In this document: positions 46,685-53,599 of the stretch, in pieces | How the letters are laid out: each line of letters starts with the position of its first letter | How positions within the stretch are numbered: the stretch's first letter is position 1 | NCBI RefSeq assembly: GCF_029203305.1 | Contig: NC_089464.1 | Location: 1,054,001 to 1,118,000 of the forward strand | DNA: 64,000 nt | Source: Yamadazyma tenuis | Taxonomy: Eukaryota > Ascomycota > Pichiomycetes > Serinales > Debaryomycetaceae | Reading direction: 5' to 3' | The notes under the pieces: model-generated | Database searches by the model: none | Seen by the model: the letters and a program-made list of their open reading frames with translations, nothing else | Told to the model about the DNA's origin: nothing | Program-made: the position numbers and the translations under genes

Positions 46685-47056
46685 TTAGTGGTGGCCACCA
46701 ACAGAAGGGTAACCGAAAAGGCTTCTTCTGCCAATAACTTCACCAACCGAAAAGAAGGCCAATAACTGAGTTCCGTAAACGGCGGCCTTGACGGCACATT
46801 CCCGGGTGGGCTTGAAGTTGGCAGCTTTCTGAAAAAACTCTTTTTGCAAAGCTGGAGTTTGGACAAACTTCAATGCGTTGTTGTAAACCTGTTGGAATTG
46901 AGCGGTGCTTGGAGGTGCCAAAGCTTCTTTCTGGTAGACGATTTTTCCCACCTCAGCACCGACCTTGCCCCAGTAGACGGCTTGGTTAGCCAAATAGGTG
47001 GACTTGGCGACAGCGTTGTTGACAATTCCAGTAGCTTTAGATACAATAGCAGACAT
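46685..47056 (-). CDS. ATP20: Atp20, subunit g of mitochondrial F1Fo ATP synthase
   Basis: A 123-residue subunit g that supports dimerisation of ATP synthase at cristae ridges. Recognisable features are the N-terminal helix, YWGKVGAEVGKIVYQKEALAPPS, FQQVYNNALKFVQTPA, and a single C-terminal membrane segment AAVYGTQLLAFFSVGEVIGRR, which carries the GxxxG-like pattern used with subunit e. The open frame begins at a TTG 25 codons further out; the ATG at 47056 matches the family start MSAIVSKA. It is 115 aa in S. cerevisiae, so the length is normal. Confidence 0.93.
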   Translation of the reverse strand: MSAIVSKATGIVNNAVAKSTYLANQAVYWGKVGAEVGKIVYQKEALAPPSTAQFQQVYNNALKFVQTPALQKEFFQKAANFKPTRECAVKAAVYGTQLLAFFSVGEVIGRRSLFGYPSVGGHH

Positions 47057-47197
47057 GTTTGACAGACGGGAAGATAAGTTGATTCGAAAAGTTTTCAGGT
47101 TTTGTAAATGTTCGCACAAGTCGCGAGCCAATCAAACTGTTTGGGTCTTGACTGCCTAATTAGGCAAGTGGCTCACTGTATCGCATTACCTATATAA

Positions 47198-48640
47198 CTA
47201 CAACTGAACCCCAAACCGATCTGGCCATACAACTGGAGCAACTAAGCTCCATCCGTACAATGCAAAGCAAACCCACGAGCTAATGATTTTGACCCAACTC
47301 GAAAAATATGTTCTTCCGACGGGAATAAAGTCTCCCACTTCGTCCTGCTTAACATTAATGGTCAACAAAGTAGCCACATACTGCGTGGCCAAGAAGAAGA
47401 TCACGTGGAACAACGCATAGTTGTATTTGACACTATTGCGCTCCTCATCGGCGGCCGTTCCCTCGTCGTCGTACAAACTCAACTGATTCAAGGCACTTTC
47501 AGGCAAAGAACCTTCATCCACTGCCTGTTTAATTGCCTGGTACCGCATTTCGTTACGGCCGCTGGGTTGGGAACTGATGAGGCCTGAGGCCATCTCCGTG
47601 CTTTCCTCATCGTCGAAAAATGCCGAATTGGCAGCTGCTCGCGTGGTGGTATAAGCCATGGCGATAAACGTGAAAAACGCTCCCAAGACAATACTGGCGG
47701 TACGGGTTCCACGAGACCGCACCAACGGGTTGCAGTTCATGTCGTCGGGCTCGGACGCCACTGCACTCATCACGAGGTATGTGCAGTAGAACACAACCAT
47801 GGACGACTGGGCTAATCCCGCGTGAGGGTTGGATTCTTGCACGGTTTGGTTAATTGATAAGCCGGAGATCACGATTGCAAAAAGCATGTTGAGCGTGATG
47901 GCCGTGATGTTCATCGAGCACCCTTTGTTGGCGAAAAATCCGTACATCAAGACGGTTACCACGATACTGGAAACGTACATAAGCAAAGTACCTCCGATAA
48001 GAAGCTTTTTCCAGAACCCAGCGTTATATTCGCCATCACCCGTCAACTCCTCCAACTCGATCTTCTCCAAGCATGTCTCGGCCCATGCATGGGCAAAGTC
48101 GACAAGCAAAACCAACCCTATCCCAATAAATATGGTGGAAAATATGATGGCAATGTGATTACCGTAAAACACAAAGAACCCATCAGGGATCAACAAGAAA
48201 TTGACCAAGATGAGCACCACATACAACAACAGTTTTAACTTCCACCAGCCGTTCTGGATGGCCGCCCGCGGGTTGGTGGTGGACTTGACGTTTATCAACA
48301 ACCCGGCTAATAGCAAATGGAGAGCCCCTAACGCCAAGTTGATTCTGTGCACAGAAGCAAAGCTGATACATTGCCCACCCTCGGCCCCACAGTTATTGTT
48401 GATGAATCCGAACGAGGCCTTCTCGAGTTTGTGCACCACGTATGGTGATAATGCTATCCATGATAGAAGGGAGTTGAATAGTAATAAAAATGCATAGGTT
48501 ATTCTCGTGAGAATAGACGACTGGAACGTCCCGCCAATCGACGTACAGAAGGCGGAACAGGCAGCGGCACCGAAACATGACGCAGCCGATGAAACCAACG
48601 TCGACGTGCCGGCAAGAGGAATTGAAACCAATGCTCCCAT
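47198..48640 (-). CDS. TMS1: Tms1, SERINC-family membrane protein
   Basis: A 480-residue member of the TDE1/SERINC family with about eleven membrane segments, vacuolar in S. cerevisiae (473 aa). The N-terminus MGALVSIPLAGTSTLVSSAASCFGAAACS, rich in small residues and cysteine, is typical. Other markers are RITYAFLLLFNSLLSWIALSPY, VHRINLALGALHLLLAGLLI, STTNPRAAIQNGWW, and VDFAHAWAETCLEKIE. A hydrophilic acidic loop lies near residues 340-400. SERINC proteins were proposed to aid serine incorporation into lipids and have scramblase-like activity in animals; the yeast role is not settled. A TCACGTGA box lies about 65 bp before the ATG. Confidence 0.94.
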   Translation of the reverse strand: MGALVSIPLAGTSTLVSSAASCFGAAACSAFCTSIGGTFQSSILTRITYAFLLLFNSLLSWIALSPYVVHKLEKASFGFINNNCGAEGGQCISFASVHRINLALGALHLLLAGLLINVKSTTNPRAAIQNGWWKLKLLLYVVLILVNFLLIPDGFFVFYGNHIAIIFSTIFIGIGLVLLVDFAHAWAETCLEKIELEELTGDGEYNAGFWKKLLIGGTLLMYVSSIVVTVLMYGFFANKGCSMNITAITLNMLFAIVISGLSINQTVQESNPHAGLAQSSMVVFYCTYLVMSAVASEPDDMNCNPLVRSRGTRTASIVLGAFFTFIAMAYTTTRAAANSAFFDDEESTEMASGLISSQPSGRNEMRYQAIKQAVDEGSLPESALNQLSLYDDEGTAADEERNSVKYNYALFHVIFFLATQYVATLLTINVKQDEVGDFIPVGRTYFSSWVKIISSWVCFALYGWSLVAPVVWPDRFGVQL

Positions 48641-48704
48641 GTAATAAGTTGTAGTTTACAAAGGGTTATCGCGCAGATGATCAGCTGGTTCGCGGAATAT
48701 ACAG

Positions 48705-48712
48705 TCACGTGA
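48705..48712. promoter_or_regulatory. TCACGTGA E-box (Cbf1-type) upstream of TMS1
   Basis: Perfect 8-bp palindrome TCACGTGA, the preferred flanked E-box of Cbf1, 65 bp before the TMS1 ATG. Only 114 bp separate TMS1 from the end of the next gene, so the site can belong only to TMS1. Confidence 0.5.
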
Positions 48713-48754
48713 TTAGGTGAGTGGGTGTTAAATGTATACTTCATATGCTAAATG

Positions 48755-49969
48755 CTACTCAAACTCTTTGAGGGCCTGTTTCCTTCTCTTGTCCATGCTG
48801 GTATTGACGCCAGCCTTCTTCCCCCGGCCACCCACTACCCAGTCCCAAACCGACTTGAATTTGGAATTGGTGTGTGCAATGGTAGACACATCTTGGGCAC
48901 CATTCAACGAAGACAACCCAAAGAGCTTGGACTGGAGTTTGTGGACGTCTTCAAACATCAACTGTTCACTGTCATCGTCATCCAGGTCGCCTAGCAGAAA
49001 GCTTTTGGCATCGATGACATTATACTTGGCTAGTACGTTGAACACTATATTTGAAATGGCCTTCACCACTAGTGACACCGGAGCCGGGAAAAAAGTGTAC
49101 AATGCAAACTGCTCGGTTCGGTCACCTCTGATGGGCACTGTCTCCAAATGAAGACTCGAGTTGGTGGATATGCTGGGGGTTTCTTTGGGCTCCGTCTTCT
49201 TGACCTTATAGTTCTTCTTGCTTGACCGTTTTCTCGTGAGCAGAAACGGAAGCAAGTAAGACTGTACTTCGTTGGAACCCTCTTTGAAGAACCGGAGGTA
49301 CACCCAACTGATGATAAACCCGTTGATCGACAAATGGAACAGTATTCGAAATTCTTCACTCAAAAGCAGCAACATAAAGCTCGATACGATCAACAAAAAC
49401 GGCAAGTACTTGATCTTAACCCTCACATTGCCCTTGAAGAAGAGTAAGTAATGAGAGGGGATTCTCTGCTTGATAGCCACAAAAAACCCCATTATCACTG
49501 CCATGGGTGTCACCACCACCGGAGGCACCTCATGCAACTGGCCCATCCACAGACACGTATAGAATAGCGTATACACCATCAAGTTGCCAATCAACACGTT
49601 ACAGGCAATGAAGTAGGAATAGTCTTTGTGGCCCCAGATGTTCTCTAGGTACTTGCCCAAGTAGAAAATGGTGAAGAAGCTCATAGTCAAGCCCACAAAG
49701 TTCTCCTCGATCAAACTGCTGGTTACAAGCACCCAGGGTCTTGTGAGAACGGGGGACTTTGTCGGTATGAACGTCAACAATGGCACATATAGTTCATGTG
49801 GATGAGGCACCTCGCCAGTTTCTTCTGCAATGTTGTTAACCTCGTGGGCGGTTTTCTTGGACGACGAGACCATGAGCACAAAGTACGTGTAGTACTTCAA
49901 GAGGAAGTTTAGCACGGAGATGGCGCTCAATGCCACAAGAAGTATGCTGGTTATTTTGGGTACTTTCAT
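48755..49969 (-). CDS. Golgi rhomboid-like protein, TMEM115/YOL107W family
   Basis: A 404-residue multi-span protein of the DUF1751/TMEM115 family, catalytically inactive relatives of rhomboid proteases placed in the Golgi and linked to retrograde traffic. The core reads ELYVPLLTFIPTKSPVLTRPWVLVTSSLIEENF, FLGKYLENIWG, and VTPMAVIMGFFVAIKQRIPSH, with NGFIISWVYLRFFK further on. These are hallmark positions shared with S. cerevisiae YOL107W. The hydrophilic C-terminal third carries a basic stretch (TRKRSSKKNYKVKK) and ends in a lysine-rich tail. The frame starts at a GTG; the ATG at 49969 is used. It is same-strand and just upstream of TMS1. Confidence 0.88.
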   Translation of the reverse strand: MKVPKITSILLVALSAISVLNFLLKYYTYFVLMVSSSKKTAHEVNNIAEETGEVPHPHELYVPLLTFIPTKSPVLTRPWVLVTSSLIEENFVGLTMSFFTIFYLGKYLENIWGHKDYSYFIACNVLIGNLMVYTLFYTCLWMGQLHEVPPVVVTPMAVIMGFFVAIKQRIPSHYLLFFKGNVRVKIKYLPFLLIVSSFMLLLLSEEFRILFHLSINGFIISWVYLRFFKEGSNEVQSYLLPFLLTRKRSSKKNYKVKKTEPKETPSISTNSSLHLETVPIRGDRTEQFALYTFFPAPVSLVVKAISNIVFNVLAKYNVIDAKSFLLGDLDDDDSEQLMFEDVHKLQSKLFGLSSLNGAQDVSTIAHTNSKFKSVWDWVVGGRGKKAGVNTSMDKRRKQALKEFE

Positions 49970-50911
49970 TGTGGATGGATCATTCACGTTTAATGTTGTG
50001 AGAATTTAGTCGCGCTTTTGCTGAGAACATGAAAGGTGGTAGGATTGTATATGGTAGTGATAAGAGAACAAAGGGGGTAGTGGCAACTGGATATGTGTCT
50101 AGAGATACATACTAGTGGGGAATGAAGAATGAAAAAGTTTCTTTTGAATAGAATAAAAGGTGTCTAGGCGGCCTATGATAATCATGATTCCATGTACTCA
50201 TCGAAGTGCGGTGGTTTGAATGTTGCTTATACTTGGACTACAATTTGTGTTATTGTTGTCAATGTAGTTCATATTAAACACAAGTATGATACCTATAATA
50301 TTAAGGTCTCTGGAACTAATACCTGGGATTAAACGTCGCTGAAACTAAATTCAAGTCACCTGGAATATGAAGATCTCCAGGAAATTTCCTTTCCACCCTC
50401 ATGTCAGCACACCTTTCAATATGCTCAACCATGGAATACAATAACGACTAGGAGCCCAAGGTTTCCCCTTTGAAGCGCCTTCGGCTTAGGAAGCGATTCA
50501 TAAGCTCTCCTCTCACAGAGAATATGGGATTATTGATTGGGCTTCACTAATCTAAGAACTACTATTACATGTCAACTGTTTCAGATTCGCAGAATGACCA
50601 ACTTGAAAGACCTGAAAGCCATTGTTGTCCTCATTTCTGTCAACTTTTCCTACTCGTACCATCGGTCCCCAAGAAGTACCACTTTGGGGGACATTTAAAT
50701 GGTAAGACAATGCTGAGGCAAATGCTAAGAATACCGGCTGCAAAAGATAACGCCTGCTTATCAAAAACAGTTTGCCAAGCGTAATTCATCCAACACTGAG
50801 AATAGCTATGGGTATAATTTAGCAACCAATACTCCACCATCACATTCGGCTTTCTAGAGAGATAGAAAGTGAGCAACACTGAGTGAGATAACAGTCATGC
50901 GCTGACTCACT
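49970..50911. other. Gene-free region upstream of YOL107W-type gene
   Basis: No supported gene. The first ~150 bp are the promoter of the minus-strand gene. Around 50552-50879 the minus strand has two overlapping open frames out of phase with each other, one reading AWQTVFDKQALSFAAGILS. This resembles the last membrane helix of a transporter, so a transporter relic is possible but weak. The rest is A/T-rich with no motif I can assign. Confidence 0.35.
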
Positions 50912-51360
50912 TACTTCGTCACCGGTACCAACAGGGGTATTGGATTGGTAATTGCAAGGGTTAGAAACAGAACTCTGAGTGCCCATTGAAAGCTTTTGGT
51001 AGACACAACTTAAACGTCTTATATGTCGATGCGGGTTATCCATATACCAAAATTGAGGCTTCCTTCAAGCAACTTCAACAATTGGCTCCCAATGGAGTTG
51101 ATGTGTTCATTCACAAAGCTGTTTGTGCCAACAAAATAATCAAAAACTCGGTGACTGTATTGTTGCACCCAGGTTTAGTTAAAACCGACTGCCTGTAGTA
51201 GTAATTGAGTTTTTTTGGCCGGGAACTGTTCATTTCTCCTGCTGAATGTGTTGAGAAGTTCTTGAATGCTGTGAATGGTTTCAGTGCTACCGACTCTGAG
51301 AAGTTTTCAGGTACAAAGGTGAAGACATATCCTTTGTTTACTCATTTTATATTGTTTTAG
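50912..51360 (+). pseudogene. Eroded short-chain dehydrogenase/reductase pseudogene
   Basis: The stretch starts with the SDR cofactor motif YFVTGTNRGIGLVIARV (normally TGxxxGIG). It then jumps to VLYVDAGYPYTKIEASFKQL and QQLAPNGVDVFIHKAVCANK, where NNAG is expected, so that motif is corrupted. The catalytic Ser and Tyr-x-x-x-Lys block is missing. After that deletion come SVTVLLHPGLVKTDCL and a stop at 51196-51198, and in another frame ISPAECVEKFLNAVNGFSATDSEKF up to a TAG at 51358. The order is that of fungal SDRs of about 250 residues. Deletions, a lost active site and frame changes make it dead. A TGACTCA lies just before it at 50903-50909. Confidence 0.85.
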
Positions 51361-51776
51361 TTATTTTGAATGTTGAAAACACCCTCTAATAAGGATGGTT
51401 TTGACATTTTTACGCAATTTTAAGGATGTCAGACAATGTGAAAGGACTGTCAAATAAAGGTTGGACTGTTAAGTATCCCCTCAAAATTCTATAGAGGAAC
51501 TCAATTCCATACGACACAAAATAGAAACTATCCCATAAATAACTTTGAACCTCTCGTAATTCAATCACAGTCACTCCAATTATCTGTCAGCAAAACAACC
51601 CAAGAAACTGTAAATTTTGGACCATGCAAATTGTTGTAGTAAGGTTCCAGATGATTTACTTAAACTGGATGTGGTCCAGCTAACCGTGAGCTTTCATCCT
51701 CCACCACCAATTCAGACGCTAACGTACAATAAGACTCAATTATTATTTATTCAAATGTACACAAGAAAACAACCCT
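51361..51776. other. Intergenic region after the SDR pseudogene
   Basis: About 415 bp of A/T-rich sequence with no gene or clear repeat. It is the 3' flank of the tail-anchored protein gene on the right. Confidence 0.4.
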
Positions 51777-52307
51777 TCAATAGTTCTGTAAATAGATGAA
51801 GAGGCCGGCGAGCCAAAAGAAAAACAGAAGCACACAAAAAGTTAAGATCAAGCAGGGGCGGCCCTCCTTTGGAATATGGGCTTCGGCAAAGCTTTGGTAC
51901 TGCAGATACTCAGGTGACACCTTCCCTGTAAAGGAGTACCAAGACATAATCTTTTGGCGGTCCTTTGATATTTCCACCCCCTTGGTAGTGGATGTCATGA
52001 TTAATCGTTTCAAAAACATCTGGTAGTTCAAATTTGCATCCACATATGCAACAAGCAAGTCCCATCTTATGGGATCAAACTCACGTAGAATACGAAGGGT
52101 TTCTTGTTGTTCAGCTTCACTGATGTTTTCTAGACTATTTTCATATGCTTGTTGTAGCAAATCAAACAACTGTGGTCTTGATATTAGATGACGATAACGA
52201 TTCATCGCCAAATCATGCAACCGCGCAAATGCAAAGTTATCTTCATATGGATCGACTGTTTGCATCTCCCATTCTTGCTGGTCAAGAAGCGGTTCTTTTA
52301 CAGACAT
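51777..52307 (-). CDS. Unknown tail-anchored membrane protein
   Basis: A 176-residue protein that I do not recognise. It is mostly soluble and helical, with an acidic N-terminus (SVKEPLLDQQEWEMQTVDPYEDN), a helical region with many aromatic and Leu residues (MNRYRHLISRPQLFDLLQQAYENS), and RLIMTSTTKGVEISKDRQKI. It ends in one strongly hydrophobic segment (LILTFCVLLFFFWLAGLFIYL) followed by only three residues. That layout is of a tail-anchored protein inserted after translation, as in SNAREs, but I see no SNARE heptad pattern with a central Gln or Arg. The gene is supported by ATG start, length, codon texture and position 94 bp downstream of the GNAT gene on the same strand. Confidence 0.6.
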   Translation of the reverse strand: MSVKEPLLDQQEWEMQTVDPYEDNFAFARLHDLAMNRYRHLISRPQLFDLLQQAYENSLENISEAEQQETLRILREFDPIRWDLLVAYVDANLNYQMFLKRLIMTSTTKGVEISKDRQKIMSWYSFTGKVSPEYLQYQSFAEAHIPKEGRPCLILTFCVLLFFFWLAGLFIYLQNY

Positions 52308-52401
52308 TGGTTAAAACAAAATCAATAGATTATCGCGATCCTCCTTCTGTCATTCTGTGCGACTGCAAACTCGTAGGTAGAACTATAAAATACCAACTAC
52401 A

Positions 52402-52860
52402 TTAAGCTCGTCTGTAGAGCACGAAATCCGCTTGCACCCCAACCTTGTTGTACAACCGCTGTGCTGTCTGGTTATCCTTATCGGTGGTCCAGAAGCAGCC
52501 GGGACAGTTAAGTCGATCGGCCTCACTAAACACGAATTCAAGTAGCTTTCTACCAGCACCTTTCTGGCGGTTCGAAGGACTGACGTACAAGTCACCGAGG
52601 TACATGTTCTCTTGTGTGAGCTTCGTACCCAAGTGGGTGAGGTATGTGGCAAACCCTATCAAATTACCATTTGAGTCTTGTGCGACGGCCGCGTATAATG
52701 GCACTCTAGGATCAAGAAACCGGGAAAAGGTGGTTTCGGTAGTCAGTGGCGAGACGCTGGCGAGCGACCCGGTGGTCTGGAGGTACGATTCGTCGGGGTC
52801 GCACCAGAGCTTCCACCACTCGTGTTTATCTTTGGGTGCAATGGGTCTTATGGATATCAT
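52402..52860 (-). CDS. GNAT-family N-acetyltransferase
   Basis: A 152-residue single-domain acetyltransferase. It begins ISIRPIAPKDKHEWWKLW, then VAQDSNGNLIGFATYLTHLGT (strand 4 region), YLGDLYVSPSNRQKGAGRKLLEFV (acetyl-CoA-binding motif A, R-Q-K-G-A-G), and FWTTDKDNQTAQRLYNKVGV near the end. This is the pattern of small GNATs resembling S. cerevisiae Hpa2/Hpa3, but I do not assign an orthologue; the substrate is unknown. The frame continues upstream to an ATG at 52971, but that ATG falls inside a tandem repeat and its extra residues are hydrophobic without family match, so 52860 is chosen. Three TGAGTCA sites lie 94-181 bp upstream. Confidence 0.8.
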   Translation of the reverse strand: MISIRPIAPKDKHEWWKLWCDPDESYLQTTGSLASVSPLTTETTFSRFLDPRVPLYAAVAQDSNGNLIGFATYLTHLGTKLTQENMYLGDLYVSPSNRQKGAGRKLLEFVFSEADRLNCPGCFWTTDKDNQTAQRLYNKVGVQADFVLYRRA

Positions 52861-52951
52861 GAGATAGGAAAGATATCGAAAGATATAAACTTGAAATAAT
52901 ACTTTGAGTTTGGGCGCGAAAAGATAAACAGAGACAAACCAAAGAGTCATT

Positions 52952-53043
52952 TCTGAGTCAGAATTAAACATACCTCCATAACTTAGTCAACAGCTGAGTC
53001 AGAATTAAAGATACCTCCAAACTTAGTCAACAAGTGAGTCAGA
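52952..53043. promoter_or_regulatory. Tandem ~41-bp repeat with three Gcn4-type TGAGTCA sites
   Basis: A repeat of about 41 bp is present in two full copies plus a partial third. Each copy begins with TGAGTCA (52954-52960, 52995-53001, 53035-53041), continues with GAATTAAA and ATACCTCCA, and carries CTTAGTCAAC at its end. TGAGTCA is the core of Gcn4/AP-1 sites, and TTAGTCA is a related half-match. The array sits in the 225-bp divergent promoter of the GNAT gene and a small mitochondrial-type gene. Confidence 0.8.
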
Positions 53044-53085
53044 CTGAACCTTCCTTTCTCATTTCAAAAGTTCGCACTAAACACC

Positions 53086-53499
53086 ATGGCTCGACTCATA
53101 GGCCCTTGGCTCCCACGAGTCTGCCACCACCTCACACCCGTGCGCCACTACTCCATCGCCATCCCTCGTCGAAGGGCTACCTTCACAGAAGTTCTTCGCA
53201 CCCCTACCACCAAGTCCCTCTTCCTCACCATTGTGTTTGGCTCCTGCGTCACTGAGGTCATAGCCCGAAGAAAACAATTAGACACTCTCCGAGACTCCCA
53301 CCACGCCCGGATGATCATCTTGAACGACATTTTGGCAAGACTCCAACACGGAGAGCACATCGACCTCCAAAAGGAGCTCCGTCTCTTGAGCCAGGTGTCG
53401 GATGGAATGGATTTTGATGTTGATGAGAAGTTGAACCAACTCTTTCAGATGGTGGAAGAACCCACCAAACCCACGGCCAACAAGAGCGAGTTCTTGTAG
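53086..53499 (+). CDS. Small mitochondrial-type membrane protein, unknown
   Basis: A 137-residue protein. The N-terminus (MARLIGPWLPRVCHHLTPVRHYSIAIPRR) is basic, amphipathic and free of acidic residues, as in mitochondrial presequences, with RHYSIA a plausible processing site. One membrane segment follows (about residues 44-60: SLFLTIVFGSCVTEVIA), then a charged helical domain (RKQLDTLRDSHHARMIILND and LRLLSQVSDGMDFDVDEKLNQLFQMV). The single-span layout with a coiled tail recalls inner-membrane assembly factors such as Ina22, but I cannot support orthology. It shares the TGAGTCA-repeat promoter with the GNAT gene and converges with MCM4 (100 bp). Confidence 0.65.
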   Translation: MARLIGPWLPRVCHHLTPVRHYSIAIPRRRATFTEVLRTPTTKSLFLTIVFGSCVTEVIARRKQLDTLRDSHHARMIILNDILARLQHGEHIDLQKELRLLSQVSDGMDFDVDEKLNQLFQMVEEPTKPTANKSEFL

Positions 53500-53599
53500 G
53501 GTTCAAGAGAACTCGAGGTCTTTAGAGCGAGTTATCTAGGTTTCAAGAAGTTCTCGAGGTCACATATCAGTCTTAAACATTTATCATCACTATATAGTA

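Noticed and set aside
50552..50879. Transporter C-terminal relic on the minus strand
   Set aside because: One helix-like stretch and a frame break are suggestive, but too little remains to assign a family.
51361..51776. Possible solo LTR after the SDR pseudogene (TGTTGAAAACACC start)
   Set aside because: I found no matching CA-ended terminus, target duplication or second copy.
52861..52971. Upstream ATG extension of the GNAT gene
   Set aside because: The ATG lies inside the promoter tandem repeat and the added residues have no counterpart in the family.
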